A DNA stretch of 64,000 nt, from NCBI RefSeq assembly GCF_008271805.1, contig NZ_VSRY01000057.1, forward strand, positions 1 to 64,000, written 5' to 3'. The position numbers were made by a program, and so were the translations under genes. A model generated the notes under the pieces. It ran no database searches and was not told the DNA's origin. It saw nothing but the letters and a program-made list of their open reading frames with translations. Positions 36,310 through 49,925 of the stretch are shown here, one piece after another. Source of the stretch: Streptomyces sp. TRM49041 (GTDB lineage: Bacteria > Actinomycetota > Actinomycetes > Streptomycetales > Streptomycetaceae). The first letter of the stretch is position 1. Every line of letters begins with the position of its first letter.

Positions 36310-37086
36310 TCACCATTCCAGGGCCCAGGGCGTCCCGGCCGCCGCGAAGTGGCCCACGTTCACGCACTCCGTCGCGCCGACCCGCATGCGCCCCGCCAGC
36401 GGCTGGTGGACGTGGCCGAAGAGGGCGTAGCGGGGGCGGACCCGGTGGATGGCGTCGAGCAGGGCGCCGCTGCCCCGCTCGAAGCGGCGGGCCACCGTGT
36501 CGTATGTCAGCTCCGGCACGTCCGGTGGGATGTGCGAGCACAGGACGTCGACCTCGCCGAGCGCCTCGACCTTGGCCGCGTACTCCTCCTCGGGAATCTC
36601 GTACGGGGTGCGCATGGGTGAGGGGAGGCCACCGCCCACGAAGCCGAAGACGAGGCCGCCGATCTCGACACGCTCGCCGTCGAGGACCGTGGTGCCGGGT
36701 CGGACGTACTCGGGCCAGAGAGCGGGGACGTCCACGTTGCCGTAGGTGGCGTACGTGGGCGTCGGGAAGGCGGCGAACAGTTCGGCGTACTGGGTGCGGA
36801 CGGCCGACTCGATGGCGGTGGCCCGGTCGACGCCCCGCCGGGCGAGCTCCGCCCAGAGGTCCCGGGCGAAGGCGCGCGCCTCCTCGAAGCGGCGGGCGGT
36901 GCGCAGGGCGACGATCCGGTCGGCGTTCCCGACGCCGAACAGGTCGGGGAAGATGCCGCGGGAGTGGTCCGCGTAGTCGAGGAAGAGCACCAGGTCACCG
37001 AGGCAGATCAGGGCGTCGGCGCCATCCCCGGCCTTGGCCAGGTCCTGGGCGTTCCCGTGCACGTCACTGACCACATGAACTCGCAT
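36310..37086 (-). CDS. Calcineurin-like metallophosphoesterase
   Basis: A 258-aa phosphoesterase. Metal-binding motifs occur in order: SDVHGN near residue 7, CLGDLVLFLDY, YGNVDVPAL, CSHIPPDVPELTYDTVARRF and FGHVHQPL. The family includes nucleotide phosphodiesterases and Ap4A-type or phospholipid hydrolases; the substrate is not predictable. The ATG at 37086 directly precedes the first motif. It is divergent from the acyl-CoA ligase gene, with a 268-bp intergenic region that holds promoter-like AT-richer stretches but no other gene. Confidence 0.9.
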   Translation of the reverse strand: MRVHVVSDVHGNAQDLAKAGDGADALICLGDLVLFLDYADHSRGIFPDLFGVGNADRIVALRTARRFEEARAFARDLWAELARRGVDRATAIESAVRTQYAELFAAFPTPTYATYGNVDVPALWPEYVRPGTTVLDGERVEIGGLVFGFVGGGLPSPMRTPYEIPEEEYAAKVEALGEVDVLCSHIPPDVPELTYDTVARRFERGSGALLDAIHRVRPRYALFGHVHQPLAGRMRVGATECVNVGHFAAAGTPWALEW

Positions 37087-37354
37087 GCCTCCCCACCTTA
37101 CGGCCCGTCGCGGGGGGTTGGACCTGCGGTTACTTTCTAGTCGCGACACGAGTGGACTACTGTGCGCGAAGCAGTGCAAATGATGTGTGACGCAGAGAAC
37201 ATCTGGCCAGGACCCCCTATCGGGAACGGGTACTGGTGGGTAACGTCCGGGCAGTCCAGTCGTACTCACCCCACTGGGTACGTGCCCGTATTGGACCGCA
37301 AACCGGCGCATCACACAGAGCCGTGGCGTCGGCGCCCGATGAGGAGCAGCAGTC

Positions 37355-41989
<4,635 letters not shown>

Positions 41990-42082
41990 CGTGGCCGACA
42001 GTACCGAACGGCCCGGCGGCACCGCTCGCGCACCCGTACCGCCCCAAAGTCGCATATCACCACGAAACCGGACGAGGTACCG

Positions 42083-43348
42083 ATGACGAACACGAGCGGA
42101 TCAAGGCTGCCGCTGGTCGCCTTCTGGCTGCTCAGCAGGGCTGTCCTCCTGCTCTACACCTTCAGGGTCGTCTTCGTGCCCGGACCGGACGTCACCACCG
42201 ACGTGTCGGTGATCTACCACAACTGGTACGAGGTGCTGAGCGGCGGAACGTATCCGCTGGACGACGTCACCTGGCAGTACCCGCCGGCCGCCGCCTTCGC
42301 GATCCTCTCGCCCGGGCTGCTGCCGTTCCTGGAGTACGCGCACGCGTTCTTCGTCCTCGCGCTGGTCTGCGACGCGGCCGTGTTCGGTCTGCTGATGTAC
42401 ACGGGCGGGCGGCCCGGCAAGAGCTACGCGGGCGCCTGGGTGTGGCTCGCGGGCATCCCGCTGCTCGGCCCCACGGCGTACTCCCGCTACGACATCATGG
42501 TCACCGCCGTCGCCGTCACCGCGCTGCTCGCCGGTGTCCGCAACCCGCGCACGATGGGCGTCCTGACCGGCGTCGGCGCCCTGCTGAAGGTGTGGCCGGC
42601 GCTGCTGCTCGTGGGCACAATGCGCGGCCGGGTCACCCTCCGCTCATGGGCGGCCGCGGCCGCGTCGGGCGCCGCGGTGCTGGTGGCGTGTGTCCTCGCG
42701 GCACCGGGCGCGCTGGCGTTCCTGACCTTCCAGCGGGACCGGGGCACCGAGGTGGAGTCGCTGGGCTCGCTGGTCTTCCACGTGGCGCGGTACTTCGGCG
42801 CCTGGGACGGCGAGGTGCGGCTGAACTACGGGTCGGTGGAGTTCCTCGGCCCGTATGTGCCGCTGGTCAGCCAGGTGGCGCTGGCGCTGACGGTGCTGGC
42901 GTTCGGCTGGCTGCTGCTGTGGCGGGTGCGGGCACGGGAGTTCGCCACGACGACGCTGTGCGACTCGGCGTTCGTGGCGGTGCTGCTCTTCACGACGACG
43001 AGCCGGGTGATCAGCCCCCAGTACATGCTGTGGCTGGTGGGCCTCGCGGCGGTGTGCCTGGTGTGGCGGCGCAGCCGGATGCGGGTCGCGGCGACCCTGG
43101 TGCTGGTGGCGACGGGGGTGACGCTGCTGGAGTTCCCGATCTGGTTCTCGCACGTGGTGACCAGCGACGGGCTCGGCCTGACCCTGCTGTTCGTACGCAA
43201 CGGGCTGCTGGTCGCGGCGTCGTTGGTGGCGGCCCGGGAGCTGTGGCGGCAGACGGTCACCGAGCCGCGGCTGCGTGCCGCGGGCGGGGCGGGTACGCAG
43301 ATGCCGGCGCAGGCCGGTCAGCGGGACGGGGAGCTGCTCAACTCCTGA
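42083..43348 (+). CDS. GT87-family membrane glycosyltransferase
   Basis: A 421-aa polytopic protein with about nine or ten hydrophobic segments, matching the DUF2029/GT87 family of polyprenol-phosphate-mannose-dependent transferases. Landmarks are TDVSVIYHNWYEVLSGGTYP with an early loop Asp, WQYPPAAAFA, YSRYDIMVTAVAV, ALLKVWPALLLVG and TTSRVISPQYMLWLVGL. It probably adds mannose on the outer side of the membrane. The ATG follows GACGAGGTACCG. The 3' end overlaps the convergent lipoprotein gene by 31 bp. Confidence 0.88.
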   Translation: MTNTSGSRLPLVAFWLLSRAVLLLYTFRVVFVPGPDVTTDVSVIYHNWYEVLSGGTYPLDDVTWQYPPAAAFAILSPGLLPFLEYAHAFFVLALVCDAAVFGLLMYTGGRPGKSYAGAWVWLAGIPLLGPTAYSRYDIMVTAVAVTALLAGVRNPRTMGVLTGVGALLKVWPALLLVGTMRGRVTLRSWAAAAASGAAVLVACVLAAPGALAFLTFQRDRGTEVESLGSLVFHVARYFGAWDGEVRLNYGSVEFLGPYVPLVSQVALALTVLAFGWLLLWRVRAREFATTTLCDSAFVAVLLFTTTSRVISPQYMLWLVGLAAVCLVWRRSRMRVAATLVLVATGVTLLEFPIWFSHVVTSDGLGLTLLFVRNGLLVAASLVAARELWRQTVTEPRLRAAGGAGTQMPAQAGQRDGELLNS

Positions 43349-44604
43349 CGGAGGTGCTCGCGCCAGTCTCGGGTGAAGTCGTCGGGCGTGGTGGAGAGCA
43401 CGTCCCGGAACGCCCGTTGCGCGCCGGACACGCCGACCGCCCGGTAGAAGGCGATCAGCTTGTCCTCGCCCCACCGCCGGGCGATCAGCTCGCAGGCGAG
43501 CCAAGCGCCCTCGTACGCGCGCGCCACGGTGCCGGCGTCGCCGCCGAACGTGAAGTCGGCGTCGCGCGGGAGTGCGGCCGGCGGCTCGCCCGCGCGCACG
43601 GCCCGCCCCAGCTCGGGCGCGCCCTCGGCGGCCGTGCGGCCCGTGCCCCGGTACGCCACCCGGTCGGCGAACCCCTCGGAGAGCCACAGGGGCGTGGCCA
43701 CGGAGGTGTGGGCCCGGGTGGCCACGTGGACGATCTCGTGGGCGAGGACGAAGCGCTGCCCGAAGTCGCCGAGGGTCCGGTACGCCTCCGGGTTGACGAC
43801 GACCCGGTCGGCGGGGGTTCCGGCCGCTCCCCCGGCCTGGCCCTCGGCCGACGTGCCGGTTCCCTCTCCGGCGCTCACCCCGGCGCGATCATCGGCGCGG
43901 TCACCGGCGCGGTCACCGGCCCCTCCTCCGACGCGCCCCGTGGTCACCGCGGCGATGCCCCGGTAGGAGGCGGCCGGCTCCCCGAGCAGCGCGCTCATGC
44001 CCTCCAGCGACGGGGGCACCAGCACCACGGCCCGCCCGGCCCACGGCTCCGGCCACGCCTCCGCGACGGCCGGCACCGCCCGGTCGGCCACGGCGGCGAC
44101 GTCCCGGAGCCACGCGGGGTCGTGGCCGACGCCGAGGACGAGGCTGCGTGCTCCCCGAACGACCTCCACCCGCCCCTGCTCCCAGATCCGGGGTGCCGCC
44201 CCGGCGGCGGCCCGGTCACCGGTCACCCGCCACGTCCCGTCCCGCCGGGCCAGGTCCAGCACCCGCTCCCCGGTGACGGCGCCGGAGTCGTACCCGTCGA
44301 TGGTGTACCCGACCTCGGCCCGCACGCTGGCCCGGGCGCCCTCCCGCTGTGTGGCGAGGACGCGGTACGACCAGGAGCCGAGCGGCACGTCGCGCAGGTT
44401 GCCGAACTCCTTCGCGGCGGGGTCGTCCTCCGGCACGTCCTGGGCGAGCACGGCGGCGGCCCGTCGGTCCAGCGCGTCCTGGATCCCCCGGTCCACCGTG
44501 GGTGCGGGGCCCGCGCCCACGCATCCGGCGAGCAGCCCGAGCACTGCCAGAGCGCCCAGGCCGTGCCGTACCCGCCTCGCCGCTCCACGTCCCAGCATCA
44601 CCAC
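43318..44604 (-). CDS. Zincin-like lipoprotein (putative metalloprotease)
   Basis: A 428-aa exported lipoprotein. The signal peptide ends in lipobox LLAGC at about residue 28. The middle is an NTF2-like region (FGNLRDVPLGSWSYRVLATQ, RDGTWRVTGDRA). The C-terminal half has HEIVH within FVLAHEIVHVATRAH, followed 19 residues later by LSEGFAD. HExxH plus a downstream Glu is the gluzincin arrangement, so zinc-dependent peptidase activity is plausible but not shown. The segment at about 200-245 is Ala/Gly/Asp low complexity. It overlaps the GT87 gene tail-to-tail by 31 bp. Confidence 0.82.
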   Translation of the reverse strand: MVMLGRGAARRVRHGLGALAVLGLLAGCVGAGPAPTVDRGIQDALDRRAAAVLAQDVPEDDPAAKEFGNLRDVPLGSWSYRVLATQREGARASVRAEVGYTIDGYDSGAVTGERVLDLARRDGTWRVTGDRAAAGAAPRIWEQGRVEVVRGARSLVLGVGHDPAWLRDVAAVADRAVPAVAEAWPEPWAGRAVVLVPPSLEGMSALLGEPAASYRGIAAVTTGRVGGGAGDRAGDRADDRAGVSAGEGTGTSAEGQAGGAAGTPADRVVVNPEAYRTLGDFGQRFVLAHEIVHVATRAHTSVATPLWLSEGFADRVAYRGTGRTAAEGAPELGRAVRAGEPPAALPRDADFTFGGDAGTVARAYEGAWLACELIARRWGEDKLIAFYRAVGVSGAQRAFRDVLSTTPDDFTRDWREHLRQELSSSPSR

Positions 44605-44699
44605 GCCACGATCGTAGGCGCACGGGAGCCGGAGCCGCGGCCCGTACGTTTGTGCCCGCCCTCCCCCGGTGGAAGGTCCGCCCGCGGCTGTATCCGGCC

Positions 44700-45731
44700 T
44701 CAGACGCGTGTGACCGCCGAGATGGGCATCATGCCGACCGGGTCGTAGCGGACCGCGGCGCCCGGGTACGGCGCGTGGACGACCTGGCCGTTGCCCATGT
44801 ACATGGCCACGTGGCTCGCGTCCGAGCGGTAGGTGACGAGGTCACCGGGGCGGGCCTCGGACAGGGAGACATGACGGCCCGCGTTGCGCTGGCCCTGGGA
44901 GGTGCGGGGAAGCCCTACGCCCGCCTGGGCGTAGGACCACTGCATGAGCCCCGAGCAGTCGAAGCTGTTGGGCCCGTTCGCACCCCACACGTAGGGCCTG
45001 CCGACCGCCGAGCGGGCCGCCTGGACGGCGATGGCCGCCCGGGACGACGCGGCCTCGCCGGACACCGGCGGCAGGGAGCCGCCGTCGCGGCCGGAGCGGG
45101 AGGCGCGGTCGAGGGCGTCGCGCTCCTCGGACGGCAGGGAGTTCAGCAGGGCCCGCGCCTCGGCGAGCTTCTTCTCGACGGCACGCTTGTGGCGGAGTAC
45201 CTCGGCCCGGCTGCGTTCGAGCTCGGCGAGGGTGCGCGTGGCCTCGGCGCGCTCCTGGTTCAGCCGGCGCTGGGCCCGGCGGAGTTCGGCGAGGGCGCCG
45301 GCCTGCCGTTCGCTGATCCGGTCGAGTGCGGCGGCCTTGTCGAGGTACGTGTCGGGGTCCTCGGACAGCAGCAGCGCCAGCGACGGGTCGATGCCGCCCG
45401 ACCGGTACTGCGCGCCGGCCACCGAGGCGAGCGCGCCGCGCATGCGGTTGATGCGCTCCTGGCCGCGCGCCACGCTGTCCTGGGCCGTGGCGACCTCCTC
45501 GCGCAGCCGGTCGGTGCGCTCGTCGGCCTTGTTGAAGCCCTCCGTCGCCTTCTCCGCCTCGGCGTAGAGACGGTCGACATGGGCGCGGGCGGTCTCGGCG
45601 GGGCCGGCCGGGTCGGCGCTCACCGGGGTGGCACCGAAGGCTGCCGCCGCCGTGGCCGCCGCGGCGGACAGAACGGTGACCTTGGCGCTCCGGTTGAGGC
45701 CCGGGTGTGAGGGACGGCGATGGGACGCCAC
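44700..45731 (-). CDS. Secreted NlpC/P60 peptidoglycan endopeptidase
   Basis: A 343-aa RipA-like hydrolase. It has a basic N-terminus (ASHRRPSHPGLNRSAKV), a signal peptide, then a long coiled coil (about 35-200) and a C-terminal NlpC/P60 domain. The catalytic Cys lies in NSFDCSGLMQWSYAQAG and the His in ASHVAMYMG. The GTG at 45731 has AAGGGAG eight bases upstream; TACTGT and TTGGCC 18 bp apart form a promoter, giving a short leader. It is paralogous to the next gene, whose leader is long and structured. It cleaves peptide stems in the family. Confidence 0.93.
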   Translation of the reverse strand: MASHRRPSHPGLNRSAKVTVLSAAAATAAAAFGATPVSADPAGPAETARAHVDRLYAEAEKATEGFNKADERTDRLREEVATAQDSVARGQERINRMRGALASVAGAQYRSGGIDPSLALLLSEDPDTYLDKAAALDRISERQAGALAELRRAQRRLNQERAEATRTLAELERSRAEVLRHKRAVEKKLAEARALLNSLPSEERDALDRASRSGRDGGSLPPVSGEAASSRAAIAVQAARSAVGRPYVWGANGPNSFDCSGLMQWSYAQAGVGLPRTSQGQRNAGRHVSLSEARPGDLVTYRSDASHVAMYMGNGQVVHAPYPGAAVRYDPVGMMPISAVTRV

Positions 45732-45969
45732 GGACCGCGCTCCCTTCAGCTGTGCAAAGACTGCGGGCTGTTGCGCGGCCGACAGTAGCCGGGTGATCAC
45801 GGCCCGGCCAAAGACCTCAGGATGCGCACAAAGGGACGCCCCGCCGGGAAACACAGGTCACCAGCGGGGCGGAGCGTCAGCTTCGGGGCGGGGAAATCCC
45901 CCGAACGGGCGGGCACGGCGGGCGGTTCGGCGGTCTGCCCGGCGTGCCGCGTATATCAGATGCCCGGGC

Positions 45970-46995
45970 TCAGATCCGGACGCCGAACTGGAACGTGCCC
46001 AGGTAGTTCATCGACTCGTACCGGACGACGGTGCCGGGCTTCGGCGCGTGCAGCACCGTGTTGTTGCCCGCGTACAGGCCGACGTGCGAGAGATTGTTGA
46101 AGAAGACGAGGTCGCCCGGCTTGAGCTGGCTGCGCCCGATCCTCACACCGTCGTTCTGCTGGGTGTACGTGGTGCGGGAGATGCTCACACCCGCCTGGCG
46201 GTAGGCCCACTGCGTCAGGCCGGAGCAGTCGTACGAGTTGGGGCCCTCGGCGCCGGACACGTACGGCTTGCCGACCTGTGTGGCGGCGGCGTTGAGCGCG
46301 GCGCCGCCGCGCTGCGAGGCGGGGACCTCGTTACCGAGGTTCACACGCTCGCCGGCGGCGCGGCTGGCGCGCTGCTCCTCCTCCTGCATCTTCCGCCGTT
46401 CCTCGGCGGTGAGCGTGTTGAGGAGCTTCTGCGCCTCGGCGAGCTTGGTCTGGAACTTCTTCTTCTTCTCGCCGAGCGTCTTGCGGATGTCCTCCAGGTC
46501 GCCGAGCTTCGCCGTGGCCTCGGCGCGCTGCTGGGCGAGGGTGCGCTGCTTGGCCTGGATGGTGGTGAGCGCCTCCGCCTGCTTGGCGGAGAGCTGGTCG
46601 ACGGCGGACGCCTTGTCGAGGTAGTTGTCCGGGTCGGAGGAGAGGAAGAGCTGCAGCGAGGGGTCCATGCCGCCGTTGCGGTACTGGGCGCTGGCGACCG
46701 AACCGATGCCGTCGCGGAGGGCGTTGAGCTCCTCCTGGCCGCGGGCGACCTGGTCCTGGAGGGCGCTGATCTCCTTCTGGAGCTTCTCGCGGCGCTCGTC
46801 GGCCAGATTGAACTGCTCCGTGGCCTCCTCGGCCTCGTGGTGGAGCTTGTCGACCTTCTCCTTCACCTGCTCCTTGGTCGGCTGCGGCGCGGCCGAAGCG
46901 CTCTGGGAGGTAAGGGCGACGGCAGCGGCGGCGGTCGCGGTGAGCACGGTCACACGGGCGCGGCTCGGCTGCTTGGGTCGACGGTGGGACGCCAC
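45970..46995 (-). CDS. Secreted NlpC/P60 endopeptidase with structured 5' leader
   Basis: A 341-aa paralogue of the preceding endopeptidase, with the same opening (ASHRRP). A signal peptide is followed by a coiled coil (about 40-225), including KEKVDKLHHEAEEATEQFN and GNLEDI-type heptads, then an NlpC/P60 domain with catalytic Cys in NSYDCSGLTQWAYRQAG and His in LSHVGLYAGN. The P60 start reads KPYVSGAEGP where the paralogue has RPYVWGANGP. GTG 46995 has AAGGAG nine bases upstream. It is transcribed from its own promoter at 47168-47197 through about 165 nt of structured RNA, suggesting regulation after initiation. Confidence 0.93.
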   Translation of the reverse strand: MASHRRPKQPSRARVTVLTATAAAAVALTSQSASAAPQPTKEQVKEKVDKLHHEAEEATEQFNLADERREKLQKEISALQDQVARGQEELNALRDGIGSVASAQYRNGGMDPSLQLFLSSDPDNYLDKASAVDQLSAKQAEALTTIQAKQRTLAQQRAEATAKLGDLEDIRKTLGEKKKKFQTKLAEAQKLLNTLTAEERRKMQEEEQRASRAAGERVNLGNEVPASQRGGAALNAAATQVGKPYVSGAEGPNSYDCSGLTQWAYRQAGVSISRTTYTQQNDGVRIGRSQLKPGDLVFFNNLSHVGLYAGNNTVLHAPKPGTVVRYESMNYLGTFQFGVRI

Positions 46996-47021
46996 GGAGG
47001 CGAGCTCCTTCTTCCTCGAAG

Positions 47022-47156
47022 CCGCCTGCCGGGCCGACGGTCAACTGCCCCGGCTCCGTGCATCGCGTCCGGACATCCCCGCGAAGCACGTCCGAACTGC
47101 ACGATTCAGGCGGTGCCTTCGCTGTCACCCCGGATGGGCGATCAACCGCGCGAAGG
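47022..47156 (-). ncRNA. Structured 5' leader RNA of the NlpC/P60 gene, candidate riboswitch
   Basis: A promoter with TTGAAC (47092-47097 of the reverse strand numbering is 47197-47192) and TAGGGT (47173-47168), 18 bp apart, would start RNA near 47161. From there two nested units fold: stem CCUUCGC/GCGAAGG (47156-47150 with 47122-47116) enclosing small hairpins, and stem CCGCCUG/CAGGCGG (47113-47107 with 47028-47022) enclosing hairpins CGUGCA/UGCACG plus CGGAC/GUCCG (47103-47057) and CCGGG/CCCGG (47053-47029). The gene's AAGGAG follows. I do not see the full conserved core of the c-di-AMP (ydaO) riboswitch, although GGGGUGA occurs. The rest, 47198-47318, holds nothing I recognise. Confidence 0.55.
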
Positions 47157-47167
47157 TTCGAGCCCAG

Positions 47168-47197
47168 ACCCTAGTGACCAAGTTGTGATCAGTTCAA
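47168..47197 (-). promoter_or_regulatory. Promoter of the structured-leader NlpC/P60 gene
   Basis: On the leftward strand, TTGAAC (47197-47192) and TAGGGT (47173-47168) are separated by 18 bp. The predicted start near 47161 is five bases before the first helix of the leader RNA. Confidence 0.6.
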
Positions 47198-47318
47198 ATC
47201 CTCATAGGAAAAATCTCGCCCGGCAGGCACTTTCTTTACTTCCGCCCCACACTGTGTCATGGGAAGTTGACGGTACGTTCCACGGCCGCACCACCAAACC
47301 GGGCATCCCGCCCAGGAG

Positions 47319-48683
47319 TTACGAGAGCCGCGAAAGCCGCTTCAGCAACATGACGGACGCGACCGGGCGGGCGCCGGACTTCGCGACACCGTCGGCGACT
47401 TCACGGTCGCTGGACACCACGACGACCGGCCGGCCGACGGGCTCGGCGCGGACCAGCTGGCGGATCAGCTCGTCGGCGGTCACGCCCGGCTTGGAGAAGA
47501 GCACCCGCACCCCGCGCGGCGGCGCCAGCAGCACCGGGGCGGCCAGCTCGGCCCCGTCGAAGACGCATGTGACCTCGGCGCCGGACCGGGCGGCCAGCGC
47601 GGCGAGCCCGCCCAGCAGCCGCAGCCGCTGCTTCTCCAGGGGCATCGTCGGGTAGCCGGTCTTGGTGACGTTGTAGCCGTCCACGACCAGATGGGCCTGC
47701 GGCAGGGCGAGGAGCTGGTCGAGGAGCGCCGGGTCGGTCTCGGACAGCGCTCGGGCGGCGATGTCCTTCGGCGACATCCGGCCCGGTTCCACGGCGTCGA
47801 CGGAGTCCGCGGGCCGTACGGATACGGGCGGCAGGGCCAGTTCCCGGCGGATACCCTGGGCGGCCTCCAGGACGGTGTCCAGCAGCAGCCGGAGCCGTAC
47901 GTCCTCCACGGACCGGCCCTCGCGGGCGGCCCGGCGGCTGGCCTCCAGGGCCGCCTCCGTCTCGCCGAGCCGCGCCTTGAGGCGGCGCGACTCGCTCTCG
48001 GCCGCCGACACCCGGGCCGCGGCGTCCGCCTTGATGCCGTCGATCTCGGCGTTCGTACGGCGCAGAGCGGCCTCGCCGCGCTTCACGTCGCTCTGCGCGC
48101 TGCGCAGCTTCCGCTGAAGCGATTCGGCTTCCTTCCGTGCCGCCTCCAGCTCGGAGCGGAGCCGTTCGGTCTCCGACCTGGTGTGCGCGCGGGCCTCGGT
48201 GAGCTCCTCGCGCAGCCGCTCCAGTTCGCGGCGGCCCGCCTCGTCGGCGCGCTCGGCGTCCGCCCGCTGCACCTCCTCGCCGGCCGCGGAGACCAGCTTG
48301 ACCCAGCCCGTGGGGCGCAGCACATACGCGGCGGCGGCCACATCGACCGGGTCCGCGGCCGCGGGGACCGAGCCGGACTCGACGGCTCCGGCCAGCTCCG
48401 GCTGGGCGGCCTTGAGGCGCTCGCCGATCCGCTGCCGGAACAGCGCGTCGCCCTCCAGGGCCGCCGCCATCGCGTTGCCCGCGAAGCGGGCCCGCCGGGA
48501 CGGGGTGAACCGGGCGTACTGGCGCAGCTGGGCCGGCAGCTCGGCGACGGTCAGGCCGCCGAACGCGTCGGACACGAGCCCGACGACCCGGCGCCGCACC
48601 GCCTCGGGCAGCGGGCGGTCGAGCGCCTCGGCGGCGTCACCGGCCGCACCGGCCGACTCAGCGCCGCTTGCGGGCTGCGCCAC
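47319..48683 (-). CDS. NYN (PIN-like) domain protein with coiled coil
   Basis: A 454-aa protein. The N-terminal 120 residues are helical. Residues about 140-260 form a coiled coil rich in Glu, Arg and Ala (such as RSELEAARKEAESLQRKLRS). The C-terminal NYN/YacP-like domain begins with HLVVDGYNVTKTGYP, with acidic metal-binding Asp in VVDGYN and CVFDGAEL, and later VVVVSSDREVADGV. The domain suggests RNA cleavage or binding, as in Rae1/YacP proteins. GTG start, TAA stop. It lies upstream of the NlpC/P60 pair on the same strand but is separated by a distinct promoter. Confidence 0.88.
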   Translation of the reverse strand: MAQPASGAESAGAAGDAAEALDRPLPEAVRRRVVGLVSDAFGGLTVAELPAQLRQYARFTPSRRARFAGNAMAAALEGDALFRQRIGERLKAAQPELAGAVESGSVPAAADPVDVAAAAYVLRPTGWVKLVSAAGEEVQRADAERADEAGRRELERLREELTEARAHTRSETERLRSELEAARKEAESLQRKLRSAQSDVKRGEAALRRTNAEIDGIKADAAARVSAAESESRRLKARLGETEAALEASRRAAREGRSVEDVRLRLLLDTVLEAAQGIRRELALPPVSVRPADSVDAVEPGRMSPKDIAARALSETDPALLDQLLALPQAHLVVDGYNVTKTGYPTMPLEKQRLRLLGGLAALAARSGAEVTCVFDGAELAAPVLLAPPRGVRVLFSKPGVTADELIRQLVRAEPVGRPVVVVSSDREVADGVAKSGARPVASVMLLKRLSRLS

Positions 48684-48748
48684 GATCCGTCACCCCACTA
48701 CCCGTCCGTTCTCACTCTGCCGGGCCGCCCGTCGCTCCGGGCCGCCGC

Positions 48749-48991
48749 TCAGGAGCCGGCGCCCGGCCTGTCCACCAGCTCGATCTGGTCCACCGCGTTG
48801 CACCAGCGGCAGCGGACCGATTCGATGGTCTCACTGACGACCTCGCGCTCCTCCACCGTCGGCTCGCCCGCCAGGTCCAGATGGACGTACTCGACGACCT
48901 TCGAAGAGCGCGTGACGTCGAAACGTGTCAGGTTGCCGCAGAGCGTGCAGCGCCAGCGGGTGTCGGCGGTCGGCTGGGGAACCGTCGTCAT
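48749..48991 (-). CDS. Small zinc-ribbon protein
   Basis: An 80-aa protein with two Cys pairs, CTLC near residue 15 and CRWC near residue 60, the spacing of a zinc ribbon. Between them lies FDVTRSSKVVEYVHLDLAGE. The ATG at 48991 was chosen because the sequence upstream of it loses conserved character; AAGGAC lies eight bases before it. Homologues occur beside NYN-domain genes in Streptomyces. Function unknown; a nucleic-acid or structural zinc role is possible. Confidence 0.8.
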   Translation of the reverse strand: MTTVPQPTADTRWRCTLCGNLTRFDVTRSSKVVEYVHLDLAGEPTVEEREVVSETIESVRCRWCNAVDQIELVDRPGAGS

Positions 48992-49205
48992 GGTGCCGTC
49001 CTTGTCGTGGTCCGGTCGTGCCAGATACTTCTCGCCGCGGTGCGCCGTCGAACCGCCGGTGCGCGGGGAGCGGCCCCGGCACGCCCGTAACCCTACGGCC
49101 TCGGAGGTCGCCCCTGCTCGGGCGGAGTGGGTGGCTCCGGGGAGGGTACCCGCGCCCCGGCGAGGCACTCTGTCCCGCTCGCACCCTTTACGTCATGATC
49201 TGTGC

Positions 49206-49925
49206 ATGATCGATTGGCGGGGAGCGGTCCGAAGTGCCGTCACCGGGCCCTCCGTGACATACGGCGTCATCGGTGTGTGCGCGCTGGTCTTCGTGCTCGG
49301 CCCGGCCTCCGGGCTCACCACCTCGTACGGGCCCGGGGACGCGCTGGTCGCCGCCCAGAGCGGGTACTTCCGGCGCTGGGGTGTGATCCCGGAGGACCTG
49401 CTGAGCGGCTCTTCCTCGGCGCTGCTCACCCCTCTCAGCGCCCTGTTCGTGCACGGCAACTGGCTGCACCTGCTGGGCAACATGCTCTTCCTCTTCGTCT
49501 TCGGCGCGATGGCCGAGGAGCGGATGGGGCATGTGCGGTTCGCCCTCTTCTATGTGGGGTGCGGCTATCTCGCCCTGTTCGGGTACGCGCTGGCCCACTC
49601 GGGCAGCGGGCAGACGCTCGTGGGGGCGTCGGGCGCGATCTCGGGCGTGCTGGGCGCGTTCCTCTACCTCTTCCCCAAGGCCAGGGTGACCAGCCTGTTC
49701 CCCTTCCTGTTCTTCCTGCCGCTGCGCTTTCCGGCCTGGATCGTGCTGGTCTTCTGGTTCGTGCTGCAGTGGCTGGCTGCGCGCGGCGCGGGCAGCGGCC
49801 CCGGCGTCGCCTACCTGGCGCACCTGATCGGCTTCGGGCTGGGGTTCCTGTACGCGTGGGCGTGCTACCGGGGCATTAGAGTGAAGGCCCCAGCAGCGGC
49901 CACCGAGGGAGAGGGACAACCGTGA
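49206..49925 (+). CDS. Rhomboid-family intramembrane serine protease
   Basis: A 239-aa polytopic protein with six or so membrane segments. Rhomboid motifs: HGNWLHLLGNMLFLFVFG (the conserved HxxxN region), catalytic Ser in VGASGAISGVLGAF, and catalytic His in VAYLAHLIGFGLGFLY. The ATG has CATGAT six bases upstream and no Shine-Dalgarno, consistent with leaderless translation. The following RAM-domain gene starts within the last four bases, so the two are coupled. Substrates are unknown. Confidence 0.92.
   Translation: MIDWRGAVRSAVTGPSVTYGVIGVCALVFVLGPASGLTTSYGPGDALVAAQSGYFRRWGVIPEDLLSGSSSALLTPLSALFVHGNWLHLLGNMLFLFVFGAMAEERMGHVRFALFYVGCGYLALFGYALAHSGSGQTLVGASGAISGVLGAFLYLFPKARVTSLFPFLFFLPLRFPAWIVLVFWFVLQWLAARGAGSGPGVAYLAHLIGFGLGFLYAWACYRGIRVKAPAAATEGEGQP

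Noticed and set aside
47022..47156. Direct naming of the leader as a ydaO c-di-AMP riboswitch
   Set aside because: GGGGUGA and CAGUUGACC are reminiscent, but the conserved 3' block with ACCUCG is missing, so only a structured leader is claimed.
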